Source: Uloborus plumipes
Taxonomy: Eukaryota > Arthropoda > Arachnida > Araneae > Uloboridae
DNA: 64,000 bases
Assembly: GCA_038373865.1 (NCBI GenBank)
Contig: JAXGGA010005234.1
Location: 1-64,000, forward strand
Reading direction: 5' to 3'
Position numbers and translations under genes: made by a program. Each line of letters starts with the position of its first letter. Positions within the stretch are counted from its first letter, which is position 1. The notes beneath the pieces are model-generated. The model was not told where the DNA came from. It searched no databases and saw nothing but the letters and a program-made list of their open reading frames with translations. Of the stretch, positions 26,606-41,600 are shown one piece after another.

Positions 26606-29600
26606 TGTTTTTCCATTTCTTAGTGCAACAATTGAAAATGTTTGGCACTGTTTGCAGAAATGCTTTACTTCAATGTACTTTTCCTGGTATTTTTCAAGCA
26701 GCTCGAATGTTACAAAAAAAAAAAAAAAAAGAATTTTTGCTATTTGACATAAAGTTCTTAATGACAAATCCAAACTTAAGTCATCATTTTCTACTGCTGT
26801 TTTAATATTTTTGTATTCTTTTAACAATAACTGCAAAATTAAGATCTGAGCAAATTCTTTACTTCTAATCTGTACTTAATTTCAAAATTGTACCCATCAT
26901 TTATCATAAGATCCATCTTTGGCTTATAAGACTTTGTCTTTCTTTGAAAGTCATGCTTCCAAGCAATGGCATATTGTGGCTCACTAAAAACATCCTGTAT
27001 ATTGTCAATACATGGATTTATAGGTGCATATTTCAATTTTCTTGTAGCCATTAAACAGGGATGATGCAGGTTTGACTCACTGTCCTTTTAGCTTTTTATG
27101 TAGTTTACAATTTCTTTCTTTTATCTGCCATGTCTGTTACTTAAAAAGCTAGAATATTTTCGTTTAAAAATTCAAGTATTAAAGCCTTTTAAAAAAATTT
27201 AACTAGTTTAAATTTTCTGCTGTTGAACTCTAATCTTCCTAATTCTTATTTTCTGTGGTTACCAAGACTGATATAAGGATCTGTATTTGTGATTGTAATT
27301 TGCACTGCTTTTTCTTTCTTTATGTCTGATTTAGAGTGCAAATTTCTTTGAAAGTAGGATTTTTGTTTTCAATTTTGCACAAAACTATTTTTACTTATAT
27401 CAAACAGCCGACAGAGTGGTGTGGTGGTTAAGATGCTGGTCTCTCCCGCTCAAAGGTGCGGGATCAAACCCGGCTCCAGTCGGTGGGTTTTCATGAAGAA
27501 GAAAATAAAGAGCTTTCGTGTCGTATGATAAGGTGGCATGTAAAAGATCCATCAAGTACTCTTTTGGAAAATAGTATCTCTTGGCAAAATTAAATTTATT
27601 TTTGTGCAGTTTTGCTTTGAATAGAGCCCAGGTGCTTCCATCTAGTGGGGAAGTTGGACTTCAAAACTCTCGTGGCAATGGCATTCTGCCGATAGTGGTG
27701 CCACATGAAAGAATGGGTGCCTGTTTCGTGGAATGCACTTGGTTAGTGCCAAATCAAGGCCCCGTTTGAAACAAACACACTTATATCAAACATATATTTA
27801 GTTGCTAACTCCTTTCTTCAAATTGAATGTTAAATTTTTCATTCAGCTGCTAAGTATAATTTTTGGATTTTCTACTTGTTAGAAAATCTTCTTGGTTTGT
27901 TATTACTATTGCTGCAATTTTGAAAATATCTTTCAGCTTCTGGAAGAAGATCACACTGGAAGGTCCTATCGCACCATTGACAGCAGTGATGCGGCTGTGA
28001 AAGAAACTCTTGCTGTTGATGCGAATGGGAGCATCATATGGACAAGTGAAAGTGATACACCAGAACTACTTCTTGATCAGACTGAAGAAGAGAAGGTTGT
28101 AGTGCCAAAAAGCTTTGGCTCTAAATGTAAAAAAGTGTTCAGCCCTATACTATCCGGTTTAAAGCTTATTGCTAGAGGAAGTTATGTGGTTACTCTAATC
28201 GTAATGATGGTAAGAATAATCATATTAATCTCATTTTTGAATGTTTCTGTTCAATGTTTATAAAAATTCGTTAAATAAATTTGAATGATATTGTAAGCGT
28301 TGTAAAATTTCATATTTCAAGAATCATGTTAATCATCCTCTCCCCCTTTTTTGTATGCTGTGCCTTACTCATTAAAAAGCACCCTCATTCTTTAAAAACA
28401 AATCAAATTTAGCTTTAATAAATACCCTAGCTAATTTATCTATATACATAAAAGACTACTTTCGAAAACGTATGTCCGGGATAATCTTCCAAACTACTGG
28501 ACCGATTTTAACCATGTTTTCACCGTAGATAGCTGCAGTAACAGGGAGCAGGATAAGCTATAATTTATTTCTAAAAAGCTTAGTTTAAAAAAGTTATTAT
28601 GGAAAATAGTAAATTTCATGTAATTTCCCCATTAAATGATTAAATTTTCAATCCATTGTTGCAAAAATTTCGTTGCCTCACAACAACAATATTAATAGTA
28701 ATCGTGTTGAAAATGTGAACCAAGGCTTCTCTGGAGTAAGTATGAAATTTATTGCTTTCTTAGGATTTTTAGATTCATCTGTGCCAATAATCGCTTACGA
28801 GACTAAATAAAAAGATAATTGATTTTGGCAACAGTTAGAGAACAGAAAATGTTTGTAGTCAAAAAATTTCTAAGTTAGGTACATAAGATGTTTTCACCAA
28901 TGTAGTCACAAGGATATAAACTAATGATGGGACTTATTTTACGTGTAATGTTTGGAAATACTCGACTCCAGTGCGATTGATTTTACAGGGTGCGACAAAG
29001 AAACTTGCTGATTTTAATTGGATGCTAATTAGCAAGGAGTGGTCAGAAAGGAGTGGGAAGAGTCTCATTTTAAAGAGAGGGTCCTGAAGTTTGGTTATCT
29101 CATAGTTTAATTGTCGCCATGCGTTGGACAAAGCAGCAACGAGCGTTCGCCGCCGAATCTTACTTTTCAAATAATCTTTCGTTGGTCGCCACAAAACGTG
29201 CCTTCCGAACTCGGTTCAAAATTCAGACCGTTGTTCCCATTCCTGGCTGGGAATCGACTGTTTTGTGGGTGAAAACATTCAGGTAAAGTGAGAGTGTAGC
29301 AAACAGAGGCCCAGAAGGTCAACGGATTTCCAGAACCCTAGAAAACGTCGAAAAAGTGAGGGAGTCGTTTTTGCGCTCTCCCAGTCTTTCGGCGCGTAAA
29401 CACGCTGCTGCTTTGGAGATTTTTGGTTGGACACTGAGACGAAGTCTTCACAATGAACTCCAGTTTCATCCCAACAAGATTGCTGTGGTTCACCAGTTGA
29501 GTGATAACGTCTCCTTGAAAGGTGACGTACCGTGGCCGGCCCGCTCTTCCGATTTGACACTCTGTGACTATTTTTATGGGGGTATCTCAAATCGACCGCT

Positions 29601-32600
29601 TACAATGACAAGCCCCGGACCCTGCAACGCCTGGAGAACAGCATCCGGCTTGCTATCACCAACATCCCATAAGTCGATATGCTCGAAAGAGTGCAACAAA
29701 TCTAGGGTGCATGAGTACATCATTAACAGGGGCCGTCATTCTTCCCGATGTAGTTTTTAAATCTAACTAATATGAAAATTCAGAATGGGTACCATATCTT
29801 ATAAAAAGTAGTAAACTGATGCATGATGTACTTTTCCCTTAGTTGACTTTTCAAGTCTGCAAGTTTCTCCGCCGCACCCTGTACCAAGCTTATAACATTT
29901 CCGATTTACCTAAACATTATTTGTAGCTTGCATTTGTATTTAAGGTGTGTAATAGTTTGTGTTTTTTAGTTTGTCCAGTCAGAAAAAATTGCCATTGTTT
30001 ACAGAAGTAGCCATTGTGTATATAGATATGCACTTTAATGTTGAAAAATTCATGAACGAGTGTCACTAAAACACCATACCCGGCCGAAACCCGGGCAGGG
30101 CCGGGTACCCGGCTAGTATATCTATAAAAGAAATTTATAATATGCTAATTTGTGTAGAAATAAATGTAAAGTAATGAAGTTTTATTCTTTTATGATTCTG
30201 TTCATCAAATTATCACTTGAAATTGTACCATGAAAATTGTTGATCTTTTTATTCTGGGTCAAATCGACTTCAAGATTTTTCAGTGATAAAAGTTGGTTGC
30301 TGCTAAATAATTCCTTTGGTCATTGAATTTATGCGTTATGAAATGCTTGTAATTGAAATAAAGGGAAAAAATAAGTAGAATGGAAATTAAAAAATTAATA
30401 AATAGAAACAAGTAAAATCCAGTAGATGCATGTTGTTGAACAATGGTAAAGAAATAATTATCAAACTAGCTGCACCATCTAGCTTGATGACTAGTTGTGT
30501 AGTTTTTCCAAAAGAACAACCTGAGATGGTTTTATTTTTTATTTATTTACTTATTTATTTATTTATTTATTTATTTGAGAAAGAGAGAGACAACTTTTGT
30601 TTGTAAACAGTCCTTATAGGCACATATGTACACATAAGAGTTGGCAAATTTGATTTGAAGCCATAGATAATGGGGTGATGCTTTTGAAAAGGGAGAGGAA
30701 GGGGAAGGAAATATAATAGAATAAGAAAAAGTGAAAACATAAATAAAAATAAAATCAAGTAGGCATATGTTGTTGAATAATTGAATGGTAAAGAAATGAG
30801 TAGCTCTGCCTGTGTTGCTGATCTGGCTCTTAGAATAGTTGACGCAAAAATCTAATACGACCCCTGAAACTTTTTTTTAATTTTCAACTTTTAAGTGAAC
30901 TATGAAATAGTGACGCTAATTTCTCCCTCCTGATCATACCCCTGGTTTTCTCTGAGACTCCTCATCATGAAGACAGAGTTTTATGACCATTGAAAAGCAA
31001 AACAATACTTTTCATTTTAAAACTTGATTTTTTTTTTCTTTTCCAAACACGTTATGTCTAGCATTCTAAAGCTTCAACAAAAAATTTTACTATCTAAATT
31101 TGTCATATTTAAATATTTAGGAATGAGGAGTGCATCCTGTTGGTCATCAAGTTTGTTTGCAGTTACGGTGATGTAATGATGCATTGTAAATTAATATTAT
31201 CGTTATTAATATTGGACGTGTTATTTGTGTCACTACTTTTTAAACTAGTATATACAAGTAAAGCTCCCTTTAAAAAAGAAATTCTTAAGTAAATAAACAT
31301 AAAAATTAAGGATGGTTATAATTTTCCCAGTTTTTTCTTTCTTTTTTTTGAGTGAATGTATATGTGTTGTTGAACTTTCAAAGCTTTTTTTTCATTTTTT
31401 GTTTATTTTTCTAGACCTGGAGTATAACATATCATAGTTGGCTTACTTTTGTTTTGCTGCTATGGTCCTGCATTCTCTGGATGTCTCCCAATTCCAGGCA
31501 AGCTTGCTTGCGCTCCTCACCAGCTCTTGTTTTTTACGCAGAAGCATTGTTGCTTTTACAATACATTTTCGGCTTGAATTTGAATGAGGATGAGCTTCCT
31601 ACTTTCAGTAAAAATGTTGCTCAGATTGGTTTAGTGAAATATGGAGATCTGACATACCAGCCTTTGGCAATAAAAGTAATTTGTATTTTTGTTTTTATAT
31701 TGTTAAAATGCTTTTACTAATGAAGTATTTAATTTTAAAATATTTCTTTTTGTAGAATTATTTTATTTAATATCAAAAGGAAGAGTAAAACTTACATGAA
31801 AACATTATTTAAAAAATTAAACAGTCATCAGGGTTGTTTGGTTTAAACCACTTTATACTACCATTTAAACCAAAGTTTGAACATAATGGTTTTAAAAAAC
31901 CATATGGTTTTTTTGAAGATGTTTTTCCTTCTTTTGAAAAACTTAATCATTTTCCTTCAAATGATTCTATAAATGTTACATATTATTGGAAAATTTAAAA
32001 TCTAATTAATGCAAAGTACCCAGCAGAGATTTAGAGTTAAATTACTGATTATTGAATTTGAAAACTTGCCTTTTTTTTTTAATGTAATGCAAGTTTGCTA
32101 AAAAATTTTTTTCTTTTCTTCTTCTTCTTTATCTTTAATTTTCAAATTTTTCCTATTGAGTATATAAATATTTTTGAAAGTTTTTTTAATTTGTGAAGTT
32201 TTTCTAAAATTACCTGGAGGAAAAGTCCAAGTTATTTGTTGTCTTTCCCTTAATTATTATTATTATTAGTATTATACATTAATTTACTTTTTTTCAGTCT
32301 CTTACATTTCAATATGCAACTTTTAGCCCGAACTTCGTTTTACTATCTAATTTTCTTGATTATGTAAGATTTATTAAAGTAATCATGTATGCAATCCTCA
32401 GTGCATAAAAATTTAAGCTCTGGAGAGTTTGAAATGACAAGATAAAAAATAACAAAAGATGTCCAAGAGCATTTAGAGTGTACACTTAAAATGGCTCTAA
32501 TAGCAGCATACTTTTTGTCATATCGTATTGATAGCATGAAAGGGGCACCTCTCCTATGAGGTTATCATTAAGAACGTGTTAATTTCTTCTACGTGTACAA

Positions 32601-35600
32601 TATGTGCTTTTTCCACAAAACAGTCAGAGTGAGAGAAAGAAAAAAAGAAAAGATGGAATAAATTTTAAAAACAAAAAATATCTGTAGAATTCTGTGCTCT
32701 TACAATTAAAATTAATGTCTAATTTTCACCTTTGAAATACCTTTTTTGATCCCAGTATAATAAAAAGAGTTGGTTGTATGAATTGAGGACGAATCGATAT
32801 ATATTAATTTTTATGAAAAAAACATTGAAATGTATGAAAAGAATATTTTTATTATTTTATTTTTTGCTGTCAAAAATAAGGAATACATTAGAATTAGAAA
32901 AGACTTCAGAGCTTGTCTTTTTATTCAAGACTTTTAATGAAAATTATTTTTTTTAGATGATGTACACTTTAATGTTTTGGATTACCATGCGGCAGTTTTT
33001 TGAAGAACGTCAAGAGTCCCAGCAGCAAGACATTGCAGAAGGTTTGATGCTGGAACCTTTTAACATTTCTTATAATACTGCTCATCCTACCTGTCCTAAG
33101 CCGTGTATGTTTTTCAAGATCACATATCCCTGTTTATGTTAGCTTTCGAAATGTTTTGTTTCCCATATTCTTTAGTAGTAGTTAAGCCTTACTTGTAAAT
33201 TATCTTATGTACTGAACTGAATATTTTTCATGAACTCTTAAATATGCCTAGGCATCACCCGGTTCACTCGTTTGAATATCAGCCATTCTGAAAAGGCTGT
33301 AACTAGAACTACAGTCAAAACACAAAATAACGATAAACTTATCTACAATGGTGCTTATAAAAAAATATTTTTCAAAACAGTGAAAAGGTTGCATCCATGC
33401 AATTTGTAGCAGTTCAGGAAATTTTTCGCAAAAATACTTATTTTTCGTAGGAACTGAGGAAGCACGCAAAATTCTGAAACATTGCCTGGAAATAATCTAT
33501 AACGTTTCGCAATTTTCAGGTGTTTCAAAATGAAGAAGAAGGTTAATGGCAGAAATAATAATTTTCATTGAAAAATTAATATTTCCAACTCAAATTATTG
33601 TAGACGGAAGTGGCCGATCACACCGCATGATTCGGACAGGCTGGAATTTCGGCTTGGCCAAAGCTTTATTCCATCTCTAATTTTAATTTCATAAAATGGT
33701 CAGAATTAGTAAATAAATACTTAAATCAACTAAGTATGAAGGGATATGCTGATAATTTGCATGCCATTTAATGCCTATTTAATTTTCACCTGTGTATAAT
33801 ATTGATTAATGCAGTTTGATGTTCATCCTGCTGCATGTTATGTTTGATATTATTTTTGCTCCTATTATTGCTACTAACACTCATTCCTTTCTTAATCAAA
33901 ACATATCAAGGGGAATACATAAAATATCAATTTTTCAATTAGAATAAGCCTTTAGCTATTCGAATTTTGAACATTTTCACGCAAAAGAATTTCAAACTCC
34001 ATGTCTTGTCTAATTCTAGTAAGATTTAGTACTATTAACACAACTTATTTAATTAATTATTTCTCTGGTTTAGATTTTACTTCATTAAAATAATTATATC
34101 ATTTAAATTTCATTATTATATTTTTTTATTTGATTTGATCTTAATTGATCAGGTTTATGTTTTTCATACTTCTTGCTAACATAACATGAAAGAATATTTT
34201 TAGCTTCAGAGCTTTTTGTAGTTTCTCATTATACAAGTGTAAAGTACGGTTTTTGCTGTTGCTACTGTGCATTTCTGCCTCAATTTCATCATAACATTCA
34301 GAATTTTTTTTTATAAATGTTTTTCTGAAAGGACTGCAGCTTTGAAGAAGATTGAATCTTAACAGTTGAGGAGGGTAAAAAAAAAGAAACTGCAACTGCT
34401 TTTCAGTGTTAAGCAGCAAAAATATAATTATTGCTTAACACTGAAAAGCAGTTGTTTATGAGATTCAACATATTATGGGCATTTTTGTTTGTTTTCCAGT
34501 GTTCATCCAAGCAAATTTCTTTAGCTTTCAAGAAATCTATTCTCTAGAGAAATGTGTGCAATTTACATAATTTAGTTCTTCAAAATTATTCAAAGTGTTC
34601 AAAAGCACATGTGCATCGTTATTCAAGGTATAAAATCATAAATGATTTCTTAAACAGTTGGTTATTGGCCTCTTTACTATAAATTTGCTTCTTTCCTATT
34701 GTGTGACTGCTACTAACTTGCAATTTGCCACTTGCTATTGTTTAGTACGTTTGAAACTTGGTTTTTTATAATTTAATCTTTTACTTGTGTGTTACTGACT
34801 GATTAAACTTAATTTGAAAAGCGCTGAATGTAATCTAAATTTTATTGTGAATTTGAAGCATTTAATACCAAAACCAGTATTATCCTTTAAAAGAAGATTT
34901 ACAAGAGAGCATTGCCACCGAAAACAATGGCAGGCCCCTTGTCATTGTTCTCAGCTGCCCCCTGCTACCCCTAAAACATATCAAAATTTTACTGCTTCGA
35001 TTCCGCTGACCACCTTGTCTAGCGGTCAGAGAAGTCTGACCAAATTTGGAGGTTCTGGGTTCGAATCCAGGCTCAGGCATTGATGTGCATTTTCTCTCCT
35101 GTTCTTGTCCTTTCTTTGTGTGAATGTATTGTTGTGCTGTGACTGGTTGTGTACCCTATGAACAGGTCCTTATGGCATGTGCGTACCGTGGAAGTCGGGC
35201 TTCGTACCAAATGAGGGTACAGTTGGAAAAGTGAAGCCCTAAATTGACAGTCTAGCTAGCACATGACAACAACTGCTCTGATTGCAAACCGAGCCCACAG
35301 TTTTTGATTAGGCTGACATGACTTTCTGTCAGCCATGCGGGAAAGACAAAAAAAGCATTCACACAGTAGGCTTTTCTTTCATCAAAAAGCAATTTTTGAC
35401 TGATGGAACTAATCAGTGGTGCAGCAAGAAAACTTTTGTGTGTGGGGTGGAGGGGGGGGGGTGTAATCTGAAACTTTTCCAGACTTAAGGTCAAACAAGG
35501 CGTTTTCAGGCCCTTGTATATGTGTCCATAAGGTATAAATTTGGTGCTTCACCCCCCCCCCCCCAGGTGATAGTATCTGCTAAGAAATGTCAAATTACAA

Positions 35601-38600
35601 AAGTAAAAAAAAATAGTTTTGCAAATCATCCATGGAGTTAGCTGGTTTGGTACTAAATGTGATTTTTAAACTATCATTTTTATATATTTTAAATGACAGA
35701 ATTTTAACATTAAACTAAGCCTTTTTTCTGTTTCTATTTTTGCCATACAAGACTATCAAGGATCAAAATAAAATGTTTTGTAAAAGTGTACTAAGTTAGC
35801 TATCTATCATTTGGTACTTTCACTTGTTGATATGTTATGATTATCAATGGCATAAATATTTCTACCGTTCTTATTGCATATGTTTAAAGCATTTAAACTC
35901 TGCTAAATATATTTATATTTTCAGCTATGAAAAGGCATTTCAGCATTGTTCCTTCGACAATAACACCCAACCCTTATATAAGAATAATTGCTGAATTTAT
36001 CTCCAATTTATTAACAAAGTACTGGATATGGGTTGTTGCTACCATGTTGATGGTGATATCACTCGGTGGATCTGTGGTTGTTGTGTATCGCATAGTCTAT
36101 ATGTTTCTGTTCTTATTCTTCATTCTAATGTTTCAGGTAAACCTATGAATATTGTTTTTATGTGTTTTTCATTTCATAATTTGATAGCTTGCTCTGTGTT
36201 GAATCAATGTCCCCTTAACTTAAATGCCTACCACATTTTTCTCAAAAAGTTGTCCAACTGTTCGGAAGAAAGCGCTACCTGCCACTTGCAGCTATTGGTG
36301 ATGGGTTCAAACAATTGAAATGAAAATTTATGTTGGTTAACTTTTGAACTTAAATATAGAAATCATTTAATCATTAATTTCTCTGCTTGTTTTTTTTTTT
36401 TTTTTTTAAGAACTCTGACACACGGCAGTGCAACCTGAACTTTAGGCTCATTTTGCTTTATGTTAAAACCCAGAAAGCGATAGGCATTTAGTATTAAGGA
36501 GGTATTGGTTGAATTCCTGAGTTATTGAGGCATCAGGATATATTATATATATTTTTTTTTGTTGGGGGTTTACTTACTGTAAATTAAGATCTGTTCTATA
36601 AGGAGATGCATGTAAATTTTTAGTAAATAAGCAAACCATTGATTAATTGCCATTATTAATTAGTTACAACAGTGTCTGGTTAACTCAACGTAGAAAAGCC
36701 CCTGGGTTTTTATATACATGAAAAGTACAGCATATGTTACTCATAAGTTATGTAATTCAGAAAAAATAAACTGTTCAATCATGAATTAATAATACACTAG
36801 GTGGCCAAAAGTATCCGGACACTTTCAAAAATTCACATTTTTACATATAGCTCGAGAAATAAGTGATCAATTGTTCTTTAACTTTAGTCATACAAAATAT
36901 AGGCTTCACCGAACATTTCCAAGTTGAAATTAAACTACCCTTGCATTTGGGGGACGACAAGAAGGGGGTTTGAAAGAAAAACCGCTTTTTGACCATAACT
37001 CTTCGAAAATAGCTCTGAACAACCTATAAATTTCAGTAATTAATTAGCATACTATGTATAATTACTGTACAAATTTTTAAGAACATACCACTCTTACTTC
37101 CGAAGATATGAAACATTTTTTAAAAAACGGCAATTTTATTTGAAGGGTTTTTGCTCATAACACGCAGAGTTTTTGATCAAACCTTATCAAAACTTCAGGA
37201 AAAATGACAAAATACAAGAGAAAGAACATACTGAAACGGTAAATAAAAATATTAAAAATCCGATGAGATATGAACGTTAAAAGGAAATAATTTTTCACGG
37301 CGCATGCGCGAACGACAGAAATTTATAACTACAAAAATATTGTAGCCTGGTTTATAATGCATCTTATAAAAAAAGTTCCAGTTGAATATCGTAAAAATTG
37401 AAAAAGATATAGGTGATCTAGTGAGCTGTAATTCATTCATTCGCAGACAATAAATAAATGGCAAGGGGTTCTCCACAAATAGTGTGGTAACAATTGAGCA
37501 TTTTCTTCAATGTTAAATTGTATACAGTTTGAAAATTTACATTCGGCATAGAAGTCACATTTCGCCTAATCAGCCAAAAAGACTTTATACGTAGGTGGCC
37601 AAAAGTATCCGGACACCCCCTGAAACGTTGGTTTTGAACGATGACGCAATAACCTTTAATTTAAAAATAGCTCTTTGTGTACAGACCCTCACTTTTTATG
37701 TATTGTCTGGCGAATGAATGAAATACAGCTCACTAGATCGCTCATATCTTTTTCAATTTTCATGATATTCAACTGAAACTTTTTTTATAAGATGCAGTAT
37801 AAATCAGGGTACAATATTTTTGTAGTTATAAATTTCTGTCGTTCGCGCATGCGCCGTGAAAAAATATTTCCTTTTAACGTTCATATCTCATCGGATTTTT
37901 AATATTTTTATTTGCCGTTTTAGTATGTTCTTTCTCTTGTATTCTGTCATTTTTCCTGAAGTTTTGATAAGGTTTGATCAAAAACTCTGCGCGTTATGAG
38001 CAAAAACCCTTCAAATAAAATTGCCGTTTTTTAAAAAATGTTTCATATCTTCGGAAGTAAGAGTGGTACGTTCCTAAAAATTTGTACAGTAATTATACAT
38101 AGTATGCTAATTAATTACTGAAATTTATAGGTTATTCCGAACTATTTTCGAAGAGTTATGGTCAAAAAGCGGTTTTTCTTTCAACCCCCCTTCTTGTCGT
38201 CCCCCAAATGCAAGGGTTGTTTAATTTCAACTTGGAAATGTTCAGTGAAGCCTGTATTTTGTATGACTAAAGTTAAAGAACAGTTGATCACTTATTTCTC
38301 GAGCTATATGTGAAAATGTGAATTTTTGAAAGTGTCCGGATACTTTTGGCCACCTAGTGTATTATTTTTTGAATATTAGCAGTAAAGCATTAAAGCAGTA
38401 ATAGTATTTAATAAATGCATTAACTGCAGGTGTCAAAGCCACTTTAACGTATGATGAAAATAAGATTTTATTGATTGTGGGGGCCCTTAAAATTTACCAT
38501 ATTGCTTTTACCCATTAGGTTCATGTGGTAATCAAGCTGTATTTATAAAAAGTTCTTAATGTCCGCATACTTAACTGACAGTGTCACTTTTTTTTTACTT

Positions 38601-41600
38601 TTCTGAATCAAAAACTTTTATTTCATCCTTATTTATTCTGTAAAAATTTTTTTTTTTTTTTTTCAGTTTTCTTATAGAAACTGGAGGAAAATTATGTATG
38701 GATTCTGGCTTACTGTGATTGTTTTCTCCATGCTGGTTCTGATTCTAATTTATACATATCAGTTTAAAGATTTTGATGTGTACTGGGAAGAATATCTTGG
38801 CGTGCCCAAGAATCTGTAAGTAACAAAATGAAACAAAGTATTCTAATTATTTTCCTCTGCAAGGTTTTGTTTGTTTTGTGCTTAAATAACTATCAAAATC
38901 TAATACCTTATTTATAAATAATTTACTTTCAGTAAAAAAATATTCTTATTGTTTGGTCTGAGTTTTGAAATTAATTTAAGGTAGCATTTTTGAATTAATT
39001 CTTTCAACTTACCGACATTAATAAGATGCTGGCCCTAATATACCCTAGTTTGGTTTAAAACTAGGTCCTAGTTAGTATATTTTCAAGCTCCCTTATCATT
39101 TTGCAATAGATGTGCAAATAAGGGGATACTATGCAGCCCCATTAGGAAGAAAATAACATTAAGTAGATGGAAGTATTTTTTTTTTAAAGAAATAGCACCT
39201 CAAATGTTCATTAGAGCATAAACACTTATCTTCTGGCATGTACATTACCCTATTAGAAGAAGAAAAAAAAAAAGAAGAAAGAAATATATTAAATAAAGAG
39301 AAAAGCCATATCTTGATCATAAAAAATCATTAAACCAATTTCTTCCTTCTGTTTTAGCAAAATAAAAGGAAAGTTGTTAAATTTAAGCAATGTATCATTA
39401 AGATTTTTTAAGATTTTATGTAGCTCATGTTATATAGTAATTAAACTGAGGATTTATGCATATTTTTGCAAATGTGCACAAATTTTTTTCATACTTTTCT
39501 GAGAAAAATATAAAATAAAATGTGAATATTTTTTGTTCCATATAAATAAAGGATAACAGGAACTAAATAACTAAAATGCAAAATTATAAAATTCAAATTG
39601 CAAAAATTTATTGTTCTATTCTGGATCATATCATGTTACTGTGAAAGACTGCAATTGGGGAATGTCGACTTTCACTGGTGATTCACCAGAAATATTCAGA
39701 CTTCTGCAGATGTCTTTGGAATGTGAATGTTGATATTCACCGGGGAATGTTAACATTTACAAGATTTTATACTTTCACAGCGATAAATATATCTATGTCC
39801 CAATTCTGCTTTTTTCCCCTTAATGTTTTGTTCAAAATTTCTAGTAATTTTTTATTAATGCTTTATATTTTGAAACAACTTCTATTATTCCTTTTTAGGC
39901 AAAGAGATCTTGGTCTTGAGCTGTATGATTCTGACACAGGAACATTATTTTTGAAGCTGTTGACACCAACATTTTTCCTAATCATCACAATAATCCAATT
40001 GCATTATTTCCACAAAGAGTTTTTGATAATTAGCGATATTCACTACAGGTAATTTTTTAAGTTGACTTCTTAAAAGTATATTTTTTAAGTTTGTGAATTT
40101 CGGCTTACTACCATATTTTAATGGGGGATAAGGTACAAAAACATGATTGAAGGGGAAAAAATGTGATGAAAATAAATTAATAAATAAATAAGAATAATAA
40201 TGCAAAAAAACTCTCTTGGGAAATTGGAAAAAAAAATTGCAGTCATTTAAAGACATAGATGATTTGCTCCTATCATTTAATGTCCATATTATCAGTAAGT
40301 TGACATAAAACCAACTTTGCCATATAGAAATATCATTGCTTGTATTTACGTATTATTGATTATGCATTTTCAATTGAAGTTTGCTTATCTTATTAACTAT
40401 TGTAAATGCACACTTTAATTGAAAATAAATGTTTCAATGTGTTCAAATATTTCATTGCTTGATCTTTTTTTTTCATTCTTATCCATTCTGATTATTCAAT
40501 GTATTTTTGATACTTGTAGGTCAGGAGAGAACTTAGCAGATCGAACACAGCTCACTACAACAACAGACTTACCGAACGACAGTAATGAGACGCACATAAC
40601 GATAGATCCGGAGCATGTTGCTGAAAGGCCAAAAGATTTAGATCTTGGAGCCACTCCTCAGAAGGAATTCATTCAAAGTTCACCTGGACTTGAAGCTTCA
40701 ACACCTGGCTCTCAAAAGCGAGACGATGCAGACAGTAATCGAGCTGAAAGGGGTATAGTCATAAAAATATTCTTTTATTAAATCGCAGGGTGATATGTCC
40801 GGGTTGTAGGTCGGATGGTCACGCTACTCCCACTTGAACATGGCCGGTGCAGCTTGGGTAACAATGGAGATGCATGGAAAGTTTGAACTCTATTTTGTAC
40901 TGACTTGTGTGATACACAATCTTCCCCGTACAGGGTCACCATCCAGTGAAGATCAGCAAGTTTAACATCTTTCGCTATCAGAAATCAGATAAAGCATAGC
41001 TGCTCCTCTATGGTCAAGTTTTTCAATTGAATGCCATCCTATCCTCCCACACACTTTTGCGTGTGCTGTGCACTCACACACAAAATCACATTGATCTCTC
41101 CTCAGTCCTCGCACGCACTGATCTTTCCTGCGCATGCTCCAATCCACACTAGATACTCAAATCACATTTCTAGATATCTCACTATGTTCTTCTATAGCGG
41201 TGTAAGAAATTTGTTAATGGTTACATTTTTATGATGTTTGGTACCTTTTCATTTGAACACCCCTTATTGATCAAAACTTAAAAAAATTTTAATCAAGAAT
41301 TTTAATTCGGTAAAATAATAAAAAATATTGTTTTATGTTTATGAGTGAAGCAGAAAGGATATTTATTGATGTGCAAAAATTGCAAAATAAGTGGAAACTG
41401 AAAGTTGCAAAATAAATTGCAGTGGGAGAGAAATTTTGCTTGTATTGTTTACATTCTTTTAGCTCACAAATTTTGTTTTGGTCAAGGGATTCTTTTTTAC
41501 CCTGAAAGTGTATCAAATTTAATTTGCATTTTTTTCAGTAAATACCAACAACACTTTAAGTTTCTGTCCAAAGGGGAAATCGTTTACCGCTTACAATTTA

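Larger units (their letters stand above)
28439..30116. mobile_element. non-autonomous Helitron
   Basis: It begins TCTATATACATAAAAGAC after a host A (28438) and ends GGGTACCCGGCTAG followed by host T (30117), the A/T insertion and CTAG end typical of Helitrons. The GC-rich subterminal palindrome CCGGGTACCCGG lies 3-15 bp before the end. No Rep/helicase gene. It carries a separate DDE transposon at 28986-29881. Confidence 0.8.

Noticed and set aside
29279..29590. Minus-strand open frame over the degenerate DDE element
   Set aside because: The plus strand carries recognisable transposase motifs (PARSSDLTLCDYF), so the minus frame is a shadow.
33103..33104. Alternative donor gtgtat for exon 8, two bases earlier
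   Set aside because: It would put exon 9 out of frame with its conserved helices.
40962..41234. Short open frames on both strands in a less AT-rich intron patch
   Set aside because: No recognisable protein features; perhaps an old repeat.
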